From Bifidobacterium sp. ESL0690 (lineage in GTDB: Bacteria; Actinomycetota; Actinomycetes; Actinomycetales; Bifidobacteriaceae), in the NCBI RefSeq assembly GCF_029392315.1, contig NZ_CP113939.1:124001-188000 (forward strand): a stretch of DNA of 64,000 bases, written 5' to 3'. Shown one piece after another: positions 1-8,204 of the stretch; the first letter of the stretch is position 1; the number at the start of each line of letters is the position of its first letter. A model generated the notes under the pieces. That model was given only the letters and a program-made list of their open reading frames with translations, had not been told where the DNA came from and ran no database searches. Position numbers and translations under genes: made by a program.

Positions 1-1
1 G

Positions 2-823
2 AACAAGGACCTCAACAAGGAATTCGGCAAGATGATCGGTGACATGGCGCACGACATGCATGTGGACGGCTGGTACGCCCCGGGCATGGATACGCACCGC
101 AGCCCGTTCTCCGGCCGTAACTTCGAGTACTTCTCCGAAGACGGCGAGCTCGCCGGTGCTCTGGCCGCAAGCCAGATTCAAGGCGCACAGTCCAAGGGCG
201 TCTATGCCTTCATGAAGCAGTTCGCGCTCAATGACCAGGAAACCAACCGCACCAACATGCTGTGCACCTGGGCCAACGAGCAGTCGATTCGTGAGATCTA
301 CCTGAAGCCGTTCGAAATGGGCGTCAAGACCGGTGGCACCACCGCCGCGATGAGCTCCTTCAACTACATCGGACCCACCTACGCGGGCGCCAACAGCGCG
401 TTGCTCAACTCCGTCCTTCGTGACGAGTGGGGCTTCCACGGCTTCGTGGTGACCGATTACTTCGGTGTCTACGGCTATCAGAACGCTGACCAGATCATCC
501 GCAATGGCGGCGACACCATGCTCGCCACCACCAAGGTGACCAACCACATCACCGACAAGTCCGCGACCTCCGTGATCGCGATGCGTCAGGCTTCGAAGAA
601 CATCCTCTACTCTGTGGCCAACAGCTGGGAGTATCAGAATGGCGAGCCGAAGACCGCCACCCCGGTCTGGAAGACGGCTATGTACGTCGTCTGGGCCATT
701 GTCGCGGTGCTTTTCGTCGGTCTTGAAATCGTTGCGATTCGTCGTTACCTCCGTCGGCGCAACGAGGCCAAGGTCTCCGTAACCAGTGATTCGGCTGATG
801 CCGCGAACTCTGACGAAAAGTGA
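2..823 (+). CDS. Glycoside hydrolase family 3 protein, 3' part, with C-terminal membrane anchor
   Basis: The gene enters from the left edge; the frame is open from base 2, so the start and N-terminal part are missing. The visible part carries GH3 catalytic-domain signatures: a SGRNFEYFSED block, an NDQETNR segment where other GH3 enzymes have the KHF region, and FVVTDYFGVYG, whose Asp is at the usual nucleophile position (SDW in the next gene). Unlike ordinary GH3 beta-glucosidases it ends soon after the (beta/alpha)8 domain. It finishes with one hydrophobic helix (TAMYVVWAIVAVLFVGLEIV), a basic RRYLRRR stop and a polar tail, so it is probably anchored in the membrane with the enzyme outside. 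TDYF replaces SDW, so activity may be altered or lost. Family assignment is firm; substrate is unknown. Confidence 0.85.
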   Translation, partial: NKDLNKEFGKMIGDMAHDMHVDGWYAPGMDTHRSPFSGRNFEYFSEDGELAGALAASQIQGAQSKGVYAFMKQFALNDQETNRTNMLCTWANEQSIREIYLKPFEMGVKTGGTTAAMSSFNYIGPTYAGANSALLNSVLRDEWGFHGFVVTDYFGVYGYQNADQIIRNGGDTMLATTKVTNHITDKSATSVIAMRQASKNILYSVANSWEYQNGEPKTATPVWKTAMYVVWAIVAVLFVGLEIVAIRRYLRRRNEAKVSVTSDSADAANSDEK

Positions 824-886
824 CCTCTAAGCGGTTCCGTTGATATGAAAATGTAGCACTAAATCATAACGCGGAATCGCTCGGGC

Positions 887-925
887 GAAGCCTCGTCGTA
901 GCAATTGCGGCGGGGCTTCACCACC
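887..925 (+). terminator. Probable intrinsic terminator after the GH3 fragment
   Basis: The 12-nt arms 887-898 and 908-919 pair fully if G-U pairs are allowed (GAAGCCTCGTCG with CGGCGGGGCTTC). The hairpin lies 64 bp after the stop codon. The T-tract is weak. Confidence 0.5.
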
Positions 926-951
926 CTCTTCGTTTCCTCTATATGGCGGCA

Positions 952-1005
952 GAATATAGAACGAATATATAAGGAATATAAAGCGAATATACGGGTATAT
1001 AAAGG
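952..1005 (+). repeat. Four to five tandem 11-bp GAATATA repeats upstream of the GH3 gene
   Basis: GAATATAGAAC (952), GAATATATAAG (963), GAATATAAAGC (974) and GAATATACGGG (985) follow one another exactly every 11 bp, and a partial TATATAAAGG follows. The array lies in the 418-bp gap before the GH3 gene that starts at 1242. Nothing else is recognisable in that gap, and no LacI-type operator is clear. Helical phasing suggests bent DNA or a multimeric binding site. Confidence 0.6.
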
Positions 1006-1241
1006 TTTGCGCAGCGGCGTAATTATCAGTACGCCAATCGTGCGAAAGAAATGACAGCTTAGGCTTTTGGCGGTCTGGGCTATGGAAATTATTGGTTAAA
1101 TAGACTTGCTATTGGTGGATTGTATGCGAGGCGGCACAAGCTGTGCAGCGCCGCATATATGTGCCAACCAACGTTCAAGCCGGGCTTGCGTGACGAAACG
1201 ATGAGACGGCAGAAACGCCAGGATTTTATATAAGGAGGACC

Positions 1242-3689
1242 ATGGAACTCGAGGAACTTAGCGTTACAGAGAAAGCGGCGATGCTTTCCGGCGGCTCCGA
1301 ATGGGACTCGCGCGGCAACGAGCGGGCCGGAATTCCGAGCTTTGTGATGAGCGACGGTCCGCACGGCGTGCGCCGTCAGCTTGGAGCGGGCGATCACCTA
1401 GGTATCGGGGCTTCCAAGCCTGCTACCTGCTTCCCCACCGCCGGGACTGTGGCCAATTCGTGGGACCCGGAGCTGGCCGAGGAAATGGGCAAGGCGCTCG
1501 GGCGCGAGGCGCACGATCTCGATGTCAACGTGCTGCTCGGACCGGGCATGAACATCAAGCGCAACCCTTTGTGCGGCCGCAATTTCGAGTACTACTCCGA
1601 AGATCCGCAGGTCGCCGGGCGCATGGCCGCAGGCTTGGTCAAGGGCATCCAGAGCAATGGCGTTGCCTCCTGCCCGAAGCATTTCGCGGTCAACAGCCAG
1701 GAGCTGCGTCGTCAGGCCTCCAATTCCGTGGTCGACGAACGCACGCTGCGCGAGCTCTACCTGACCGGTTTCGAAATCATGATTCGCGAGGCGCGTCCTT
1801 GGGCCATCATGACCTCGTACAACCAGATCAACGGCACCTACGCTCACGAAAACAAGCATCTCTTGACCGAAATCCTGCGTCAGGAGTGGGGTTTCGACGG
1901 CACGGTCATCTCCGATTGGGGCGGTTCAGATTCCGCCGTCGCCGCGGTGAAGGCCGGTGGCTCGCTCGAGATGCCGTCTCCTGGCTACACTTCCGTGCGA
2001 GAGCTGGTCGGTGCCGTACAGGCCGGCACGCTGGCCGAGGCCGATATCAACGTCCGTGCCCGCGAGGTCGCCAAACTCGCCCAGCGCACGCATTTCGAAG
2101 GTGTGGGCCGCGATGATCTGATGGCCGATGACGTGGCCAAAGATCACCATAACGTTGCCCGTCACGTCGCTGAAAATACCAGTGTGCTGCTCAAGAACGG
2201 CAGCGCAGACGGCAAGATCGCCCCGGTTCTTCCGTTGAAGTCCGGTACTCGTGTGGCTGTTGTCGGCGATATGGCCGAAACCGCGCGATATCAAGGTTCC
2301 GGTTCCTCCAAGGTCAACGCGACCAACGAGGAAAACCTGCTCGACCAGTTGAAGAAAATCGATGGCGTTGAAGTCACCGGTTATCAGCAGGGCTACGAGC
2401 GTCATGGCGGCAAGAACAACGTCCTGGTCGAGGATGCCGTCGCGCTGGCTGCGGCCGACACCACTGACGTGGTCATCGCCGTTGTCGGTCTCGACGAACG
2501 CAGCGAATCCGAAGGTCTTGACCGTTCCACCATGGCCATTCCTGAAGGTCAGAACGACCTGGTGAAGGCGCTCGTCACCACTGGCAAGCCTGTCGTTATT
2601 GTGCTTGTTGCCGGCTCCCCCGTCGAGCTGCCTTGGTTTGACGACGTTTCCGCGCTCCTTTATATCGGCCTTTCCGGCCAGGCTGGCGCTTCGGCCACGG
2701 CTCGTGTGCTCACCGGCGCGGTCAATCCTTCCGGCCATCTCGCCGAGACCTGGCCGATCAAGTATGAAGACGTCCCCAGCTCCGGCTGGTACCCGGCCAT
2801 CGGCCGCGACGCCATCTACCGCGAGGGCCCGTTCGTCGGCTATCGTTACTACGAGACTGCTGGCGTTCCGGTGCGTTTCCCGTTCGGCTATGGCCTGAGC
2901 TACAGCACGTTCACATATTCGGATTTGACCAGTGACGAAAACGGTGTCACGTTCACGGTGACCAACGATTCCGACATCCCGGGAGCCACCGTCGCCCAGA
3001 TGTACGTGCGCGCTCCGGTCGGCGGTGCGATGCGTCCCGACCGCGAGCTCAAGGGCTTCAAGAAGGTCTTCCTCGATGCCCACGAAGCTGCGACCGTCAC
3101 CATTCCGTTCGACCGCTATACGTTCCGTCATTACGATGTTGTGCCCGGCACTTGGAAGACCGAAACCGGCGAACGGGAGATTTTGGTCGGCGACAGCGTT
3201 GAAAATCTGCCGCTTTCGACTAAGCAAATGATTCAGGGCGACATTGATCTCTGCCCGCCGAACCCGGTGCTTGGCCACTATCTCAAGGGTCAGGTCAAGG
3301 ATGTCACCGACAACGAGATGACGGCCCTCTTCGGCCACGGCGTGATTGCTCCCGGCAAGACCGTCGTCTTCGGCGAGAACGACCCGATTTCCTCGTGGGC
3401 GGATTCGCGTGGTTTCGTCGCGCGTACCGTCGCCAAGGTGCTGACCAAGAAAGAGGCCAAAGTCCGCCAAAAGACCGGCCAGCCTGATCTCAATATTCTC
3501 TTCATCCTGAACATGCCGCCTCGTGCGATGTGCAAGATGACGCAGGGCATGATCGACTCGGCGATGGTCCAGGCCGTCGTCAAGATTGCGAACGGCCACA
3601 CCTTCCGTGGTGCCGGTTCGTTCATTGCCGGTTATTTCCGCAATATTTCCGCCAACAAGCGCGTAGCGAAGGAGCTTGAAAACAAATGA
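1242..3689 (+). CDS. Glycoside hydrolase family 3 beta-glucosidase
   Basis: An 815-residue cytoplasmic GH3 glycosidase without a signal peptide, expected to cleave terminal beta-D-glucosyl residues from imported oligosaccharides or plant glycosides. The N-terminal (beta/alpha)8 domain contains GRNFEYYSEDP, the KHFAVNSQELRR block and the nucleophile motif ISDWGG (Asp225). The alpha/beta sandwich follows, then a fibronectin III-like domain (about 580-670). A further tail of about 130 residues lies after the FnIII domain. The start is fixed by a perfect AAGGAGG at 1232-1238. The next gene starts in its stop codon (ATGA), so the two are co-translated. Specificity (glucoside versus xyloside) cannot be read from the sequence. 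Confidence 0.92.
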   Translation: MELEELSVTEKAAMLSGGSEWDSRGNERAGIPSFVMSDGPHGVRRQLGAGDHLGIGASKPATCFPTAGTVANSWDPELAEEMGKALGREAHDLDVNVLLGPGMNIKRNPLCGRNFEYYSEDPQVAGRMAAGLVKGIQSNGVASCPKHFAVNSQELRRQASNSVVDERTLRELYLTGFEIMIREARPWAIMTSYNQINGTYAHENKHLLTEILRQEWGFDGTVISDWGGSDSAVAAVKAGGSLEMPSPGYTSVRELVGAVQAGTLAEADINVRAREVAKLAQRTHFEGVGRDDLMADDVAKDHHNVARHVAENTSVLLKNGSADGKIAPVLPLKSGTRVAVVGDMAETARYQGSGSSKVNATNEENLLDQLKKIDGVEVTGYQQGYERHGGKNNVLVEDAVALAAADTTDVVIAVVGLDERSESEGLDRSTMAIPEGQNDLVKALVTTGKPVVIVLVAGSPVELPWFDDVSALLYIGLSGQAGASATARVLTGAVNPSGHLAETWPIKYEDVPSSGWYPAIGRDAIYREGPFVGYRYYETAGVPVRFPFGYGLSYSTFTYSDLTSDENGVTFTVTNDSDIPGATVAQMYVRAPVGGAMRPDRELKGFKKVFLDAHEAATVTIPFDRYTFRHYDVVPGTWKTETGEREILVGDSVENLPLSTKQMIQGDIDLCPPNPVLGHYLKGQVKDVTDNEMTALFGHGVIAPGKTVVFGENDPISSWADSRGFVARTVAKVLTKKEAKVRQKTGQPDLNILFILNMPPRAMCKMTQGMIDSAMVQAVVKIANGHTFRGAGSFIAGYFRNISANKRVAKELENK

Positions 3690-4261
3690 GTGACAACAAC
3701 AAGAACGAAAGCGCCCAGCAGGTCGAAGGCAAGGGCTTCATCGCCGCCTGCAAGCGCCTGATCAACAAGTATCCGAACCTCTGGGAGTTCATCAAGTTCA
3801 ACGTGCTTTCGAACATCTCGACCATCACGCGTTTCGTGGCCGTGTGGATTCTGACCGCGCTGTTCGTGCACGCCATGCACCTGACCCAGCCGTTCAGCTT
3901 CCTCATCTTCAACTACTCGAAGCCCAGCACCAACGGTCTCGGTGGCTTCCTTACCTTCCTGATCGCCGAAATCTGCGCACAGGCCGTCAACTTCGTGGTG
4001 CAGATGAAGTGGGTCTTCAAGTCTGACGCGAGTTTCAAGTCTGCCGCGTGGAAGTATGCGATCCTGGCCATCATCATCGTGGTCTGCGGCCTGCTGCTGC
4101 CTGGCTACATCACCACGCTCTGCAAGGGCTTCGGCTGGAACGATGCCATTTCCTCCACCCTCGCCTCCGTGGTCAACACTCTTTTGGCCGTCATCATCAG
4201 CTACCCGCTGCTGAAGTGGTGGATCGCCCCCGCCAAGAAAGGCGATAAAGCCGAGAAGTAA
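3686..4261 (+). CDS. GtrA-like family membrane protein
   Basis: A 191-residue integral membrane protein of the GtrA/DPMS-like family. Members are small four-helix proteins proposed to move or hold polyprenyl-linked sugars across the membrane for cell-wall or O-antigen glycosylation. A polar N-terminus is followed by the family entry motif WEFIKFNVLSNIST, then four hydrophobic segments (about 40-60, 82-105, 125-145 and 160-178) and a Lys-rich end. It overlaps the GH3 gene by 4 bp (ATGA), which implies translational coupling. The pairing of a glucosidase with GtrA is odd functionally but common in bifidobacterial glycan loci. The exact lipid-sugar substrate is unknown. Confidence 0.8.
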   Translation: MSDNNKNESAQQVEGKGFIAACKRLINKYPNLWEFIKFNVLSNISTITRFVAVWILTALFVHAMHLTQPFSFLIFNYSKPSTNGLGGFLTFLIAEICAQAVNFVVQMKWVFKSDASFKSAAWKYAILAIIIVVCGLLLPGYITTLCKGFGWNDAISSTLASVVNTLLAVIISYPLLKWWIAPAKKGDKAEK

Positions 4262-4284
4262 GTAGCGCTCGTAACGATTTGTCA

Positions 4285-4324
4285 CGGTCATTTCACACAG
4301 TCAATTGACTGTGTGAAATGACCG
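4285..4324. terminator. Perfect 40-bp palindrome downstream of the GtrA-like gene
   Basis: The left arm 4285-4304 (CGGTCATTTCACACAGTCAA) is followed directly by its exact reverse complement, with no loop. It lies 24 bp after the GtrA-like stop. It can act as a terminator, but perfect loopless symmetry and absence of a T-tract also fit a DNA-level binding site. A second related inverted repeat lies at 4439-4491. Confidence 0.5.
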
Positions 4325-4438
4325 TCTGATTATGTAGGAATAATGAGTGGCTACGGGCTAGTTTTAGGATTCCTCCAATTCCGCGGTTTCCGGAACCTAT
4401 CTGCTGATGAGCGAAGTCGCTTTCGGCAACATTTCAAC

Positions 4439-4491
4439 GTTTACACGGTCACTATGACGGTTAAATGACTGTGTAAACATGACCGTGTAAA
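4439..4491. repeat. Imperfect inverted repeat related to the 4285 palindrome
   Basis: Outer arms TTTACACGGTCA and TGACCGTGTAAA bracket an interior that again contains TGACTGTGTAAA, close to TGACTGTGTGAAA of the 4285 palindrome. It sits between the convergent GtrA-like and RloB-like genes; the rest of the 309-bp gap shows nothing else. Confidence 0.5.
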
Positions 4492-4570
4492 AATCAAAAG
4501 ATTGAAAATGATCAGGAAAATGTGGCTGTCATTTTAAAACGTAGCGATTCAACCATCTGATTCGCGGAAA

Positions 4571-5206
4571 TCACTTCAGCAAATCCGCGAGCATGAAGTC
4601 GGTGCGTTGCTTCTTTGCGCTGGTGATACGTTGGTATTCCCTCAATGCTTGCACCAGATTGTCGCCATTGCCCCAATAATCATTAAGGAATTTGGGTCTT
4701 TTTACGTCTCCCATTCCAAGCTCTTCTTTGCAGAATAGGCTGGGTTTCAATTTATTCTGCTTCTTGCCCCGTTGGCTTTGTTTCCAATGTTCATATTGAT
4801 CGGCGGCTCCTTCGCGGCAAATCACCAACATCTCGATTTCGGGATGAGTGGTGAGGTTCAGCGCGATTGATTGGTGCGTAGGTTGGGTTCTAGGGTCTTT
4901 AGATGAACCGTTGCGTCGCGCAGGACCTAAGCTGAGCTTGTGCTCGACCTGATCCTGGACGCAAAGCACAAAGACATCGCTGCCATAATCCTGATTGAGG
5001 TATTGCTGAGCTATGCTGGAACCTTTGCGCTCCAAGGTATAGTAGGCATCCGTTAATGGGTCGGTGATGATGTTGCCGGTGTCAAGAAATGTCAGGTCTT
5101 GTTCCACCAGCTTGGTGACGATAACCGATTCGGCGAGACCTTCGCAAGAGAACAGAACATGAGAGTTACCGATAAGGTCCGCAAGCTCATTTTTCCGACT
5201 TTTCAT
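4571..5206 (-). CDS. RloB/AbiLii-like TOPRIM-type protein, partner of an AAA ATPase
   Basis: A 211-residue soluble protein. Residues 13-27 (HVLFSCEGLAESVIV) look like the first acidic TOPRIM motif (E-G-x-x-E). A later hydrophobic strand ending in an acidic pair (VFVLCVQDQVE) could be the second. THPEIEMLVICREG resembles the conserved SNPxFExWLL block of RloB-type proteins. Such proteins are predicted nucleases that work with OLD/ABC-type ATPases in anti-phage modules (RloAB, AbiL, PARIS-like). The start (5206) has a GGGAGAAGG ribosome site. It overlaps the ATPase gene by 20 bp, so the two form one translational unit. The family call is by motif and context only. Confidence 0.6.
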   Translation of the reverse strand: MKSRKNELADLIGNSHVLFSCEGLAESVIVTKLVEQDLTFLDTGNIITDPLTDAYYTLERKGSSIAQQYLNQDYGSDVFVLCVQDQVEHKLSLGPARRNGSSKDPRTQPTHQSIALNLTTHPEIEMLVICREGAADQYEHWKQSQRGKKQNKLKPSLFCKEELGMGDVKRPKFLNDYWGNGDNLVQALREYQRITSAKKQRTDFMLADLLK

Positions 5207-6530
5207 GGCCTTCTCCCGTCTCTTGAGATGGACGAGTCAGCGAAGGTTCGTTGACGGCAGACGCGACGTAATCGCGAATGGCCTTGAGGTTTTTGGCCTT
5301 GGGGGCGGTGCCGCCAATGAAGTTCGAGGTGAACACTTCGCTGCGTTTGAGTTCGCCGCGCTTGACCGCCGAAGAGTATTTCACCGCGTCAACTTTGTTA
5401 CCATTCTGGGTGCTGCGCCGCAAGAAGTAGATGTTGTCTTTCCGGTTGAGCAGGTCGAGCAGTTCGGGATAGTGGGTGGTGAAAACCAGAGTGGCACCAT
5501 GAGGATTGGTCTTTCTGGAGATAAACAGATTGATAATCATGTGGACAAGTTCTTTGTTGATGCTGTTTTCGATTTCATCAACTAAGAGATATCCGCCATT
5601 TTGCAACACTGAGAGGGCGTTGGAAATCATTCTTGAGCCGCGTTCGGTGCCGGAAGACAGTATGGTATGCGCCGCCTCGCGAGACATGATACGCTCGTCC
5701 AATTCTCCGGCGAAACGAATGTGAACTTGCTGGTCCTCCTTATCGAAGCGGTAGTAGTCTATGCTGTCATCCAAGACATGAAGGATGGGGTCGGCGATGG
5801 TTGCTATCGGATTATGCTCGTCGAGGGTTGCGGGCATGAAAATATCGGGATGCTGAGGAACCGGACTGGGCGTAAGTTGAGTTACCCCAGGGCTGCCGCC
5901 TTGTGCAATATTGGTGATGATGCTCATATATGGCGATAAATAAGGAAGCACTGAATCTGGTAGATAAGCGTTCTCGTCAATATCTTTATCGCGTTTTACG
6001 CCTTTTTTGGGTTTTGGTTTTCGAATGCGGATCACAGTTGCTGCTTTGGCGAAAGCTTTGAAATCTTTGAGCTGCTTTCGCGAAGGCTGTTTCTTGTTGA
6101 ATCGTGACAGAGTTTCAGAAATGAAAGCGAATCTTGCGCTTCCTTCGTGTGTGCTCTCATCGATATTGCGTACTTGGATTAGCTCTGCCTCGTGCAGATA
6201 AAACACCCCGTTTGCCTCGAATATGGTTTCTATGTGCAAAGAATCGTCACAAGTCGGCAATGGGTGGATTTGCTGGAAAAGAGCGATATTGTCCGTCAAT
6301 GCAGAGATGACAAAACTTAAAAGGCGAAGTGCTGTGGTCTTGCCAGTTGCGTTGACGCCGGTAAGCGCGACAACGTTTTGGGAATAAGCCGTGCTGGATT
6401 CTCCGCCCAGTCTGGTGATTCCGGAAGCTGGTCCGTAAGAGCGCACCTGGTCTTCCGCGAAGAAATCGAGATCGAGCGTTTTATTGTTGTAAGGTTCTGA
6501 ACCGCTTACAGCAATATGCAGTAGATGCAT
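5187..6530 (-). CDS. AAA/OLD-type ATPase of a two-gene putative defence module
   Basis: A 447-residue ATPase with ABC/SMC-like head motifs: Walker A GVNATGKTT (58-66), a long inserted region (about 100-280) with a basic KPKPKKGVKR patch, a signature-like LSSGTERG (291-298), Walker B YLLVDEIE (314-321, Asp318-Glu319) and a switch histidine in TTHYPE (His353). Proteins of this AAA_15/AAA_21 type pair with TOPRIM or RloB partners in phage defence and act as sensors for an effector nuclease. An AAGGAGAA site lies just before the start codon. The 8-bp inverted repeat at 6550-6574 just upstream may regulate the pair. The ATPase assignment is strong; the defence role is inferred from pairing. Confidence 0.8.
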   Translation of the reverse strand: MHLLHIAVSGSEPYNNKTLDLDFFAEDQVRSYGPASGITRLGGESSTAYSQNVVALTGVNATGKTTALRLLSFVISALTDNIALFQQIHPLPTCDDSLHIETIFEANGVFYLHEAELIQVRNIDESTHEGSARFAFISETLSRFNKKQPSRKQLKDFKAFAKAATVIRIRKPKPKKGVKRDKDIDENAYLPDSVLPYLSPYMSIITNIAQGGSPGVTQLTPSPVPQHPDIFMPATLDEHNPIATIADPILHVLDDSIDYYRFDKEDQQVHIRFAGELDERIMSREAAHTILSSGTERGSRMISNALSVLQNGGYLLVDEIENSINKELVHMIINLFISRKTNPHGATLVFTTHYPELLDLLNRKDNIYFLRRSTQNGNKVDAVKYSSAVKRGELKRSEVFTSNFIGGTAPKAKNLKAIRDYVASAVNEPSLTRPSQETGEGHEKSEK

Positions 6531-6549
6531 TTCTTCTCCTTTGTGAAAG

Positions 6550-6574
6550 CTGTAAACAATTTTTCTGTTTACAG
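6550..6574. promoter_or_regulatory. Inverted repeat upstream of the ATPase/RloB-like pair
   Basis: CTGTAAAC (6550-6557) and GTTTACAG (6567-6574) are exact inverted copies, 9 nt apart and 20 bp upstream of the ATPase start. It may be an operator or a leader hairpin. Confidence 0.45.
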
Positions 6575-6711
6575 TATATCACTGGAGATGAGAATGTCTT
6601 TACGAGTGAAGTGTATGTTCGTTTCGTGGCTGGAAGCTTAATTTTCAAGTTACCTATAGAGGGTTGATTGTCAACTTTGCTTATTTTGATTGACTTTTCT
6701 GTATTCAGGTT

Positions 6712-8049
6712 TTACCGCGGCAAAAGTACGGTGAGAGTGAACCAGTGGTCGTGGGTTTTGATGGTGACGTTGCCGTGGTAGAGGCCGGCGATGTGCTTGA
6801 TCGATTTCACGCCGTAACCGTGGGCGCGCTGGTCGGACTTGGTGGTGCGCAGGTCGCCCTGGTCGTCCGTCTGCAAAGCCGATTCGTAATAGTTTTCGAC
6901 ACGAATGACGGTAAATTGCCCGTGTTCGTATAGTGCGAGTTTGATGAGCCGCCGCTCCGGTTCCGCGACCTTAGAGGCGGCCTCGATGGCATTGTCGAGC
7001 GCATTGCCGAAAAGTGTGGCGATATCCATTGAGCTCATATTGGCCAAAAGCTTGCCGTCCGCGACAGTAGTCAATGTGATACCTTGCTGCGCGCAGGTCT
7101 TCAGCTTCGAAGTGAGAATGACATCGAGCACGGAATTGCCGGTGTGCTCCTGAGCGCTGTATTCCTTGACCGACGCCTCAAGATGCTCGAAGCCAGCGGC
7201 CACGTGCTTGGGGTCGACCTCGGCCCGCAACGCGGTGATCTGGTGCTTCAGATCGTGCGCAATTCGCCCGAGCGATTCGATGTTTTCCTTGGATTGCAGA
7301 TATTCCTGATGCTCGCTTTGCAGCTTCGCGTCGATGGAAGCAATTTCAAGGTTGGCCTGCGCGGCCCTCGCCTGCTCCTGCTGTGCGCCGAGAATGGCGT
7401 AGCCGCACAAATCGACGAGCGTGCGAATATAGAAGATTTCCTGCCCGACCGATCCGGAGAATGGCGTGTTCGTGGAGACGAAACTCAGGTTACTCACCGC
7501 AAAGGTGACGATGGTGATGATAATGGAACCCGCCACCGCCGTTCGCGTGGGATTTGTCGGTTTGTCGCGCTTGAAATTGCGGCGTTCGATGGCCCAAGCC
7601 AGGCCGAAACCGACCAAGTAGATTATTGTCGCCAATATCGCGGTCGGAAGGTCCAGCCCAGAAACGGAGGCGTGGCCGTGGTTGTGCTTGTTAAACCCGA
7701 TAAAGGTCGCGATTTGCCAGTGCAGCGAGGCCACAAGTTCCGCGAGCACGAACGCGCGGGCGGTGACGTAAAGGCCTTCGCGCGGCGTCGTTTGGGCGCC
7801 GAGAACAATAAGAAGGTACATTCCCGCCACGGCGAGGAGCATCCCCAGAATCCAGAAATCAAGGCTCATCGCCCCGTCGAAATATTGAATCCCGATAATC
7901 GTAGGCAGTCCGATTGCGGCCACGAGCAGGCTCCGCCATTTCGGCGCACGCCGGTAGATGACCAGCAGATAGACCACGCAGGCCAGCCATTCGCAGATGC
8001 CGGTGTAGAGCCGCGGGATATTGGGCAGCGCGTTGGTGATGGTGTTCAT
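6712..8049 (-). CDS. GHKL-domain sensor histidine kinase (AgrC-like)
   Basis: A 445-residue membrane sensor kinase of the HPK10/AgrC type, which normally detects peptide or envelope signals and phosphorylates a LytTR regulator. The N-terminal half has about six hydrophobic segments (15-35, 42-60, 64-84, 96-118, 136-154, 174-192). A coiled linker (225-260) follows. The dimerisation box RIAHDLKHQ has the likely phospho-His at 265. The ATPase domain has an N-box (LFGNALDNAIEA) and a G-box (HGYGVKSIKHI). I chose the ATG at 8049 because GGGGAGG lies 7-8 nt upstream; a start at 8076 would place that site inside the gene. Its ATG overlaps the stop of the 52-codon ORF. Its partner is the LytTR regulator at 8201-8920. 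Confidence 0.88.
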   Translation of the reverse strand: MNTITNALPNIPRLYTGICEWLACVVYLLVIYRRAPKWRSLLVAAIGLPTIIGIQYFDGAMSLDFWILGMLLAVAGMYLLIVLGAQTTPREGLYVTARAFVLAELVASLHWQIATFIGFNKHNHGHASVSGLDLPTAILATIIYLVGFGLAWAIERRNFKRDKPTNPTRTAVAGSIIITIVTFAVSNLSFVSTNTPFSGSVGQEIFYIRTLVDLCGYAILGAQQEQARAAQANLEIASIDAKLQSEHQEYLQSKENIESLGRIAHDLKHQITALRAEVDPKHVAAGFEHLEASVKEYSAQEHTGNSVLDVILTSKLKTCAQQGITLTTVADGKLLANMSSMDIATLFGNALDNAIEAASKVAEPERRLIKLALYEHGQFTVIRVENYYESALQTDDQGDLRTTKSDQRAHGYGVKSIKHIAGLYHGNVTIKTHDHWFTLTVLLPR

Positions 8050-8204
8050 CTGTCGCCTCCCCTGTGGCTCCGGCATACGCCTGCAGGTTCGAATTCAGGT
8101 TGCATGTTTCTTACATTACTGTCGGAAAAGTGTAAGTTGGCGGCGCTATAGTGCATGTTTCGCACGGTAGCGTCGGGAAGGTGCATGGTAACCAGTGCGT
8201 TCAT
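8046..8204 (-). CDS. 52-aa ORF between LytTR regulator and kinase, with an internal 17-residue repeat
   Basis: This ORF of 52 codons fits exactly between the two signalling genes: its ATG shares ATGA with the regulator stop and its TGA shares ATGA with the kinase start. GGCGGG lies about 5 nt before its ATG. The product is not recognised. It contains two copies of a 17-residue unit, MHLPDATVRNM (from residue 7) and LHFSDSNVRNM (from residue 24), with the VRNM block repeated exactly 17 residues apart. It has no signal peptide, double-glycine leader or membrane segment. Its position in an AgrC/LytTR-type operon suggests a peptide signal precursor or a coupling/regulatory ORF. That is inference; a purely RNA-level role of the repeated hairpins is also possible. 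Confidence 0.5.
   Translation of the reverse strand: MNALVTMHLPDATVRNMHYSAANLHFSDSNVRNMQPEFEPAGVCRSHRGGDR

Noticed and set aside
1926..3599. Long minus-strand ORF (557 codons) opposite the GH3 gene
   Set aside because: Shadow of a high-GC gene with clear GH3 motifs on the plus strand; no ribosome site.
7084..8151. Long plus-strand ORF (355 codons) opposite the histidine kinase gene
   Set aside because: It is antisense to a clear GHKL kinase, lacks domain character and shows the composition of a shadow frame.
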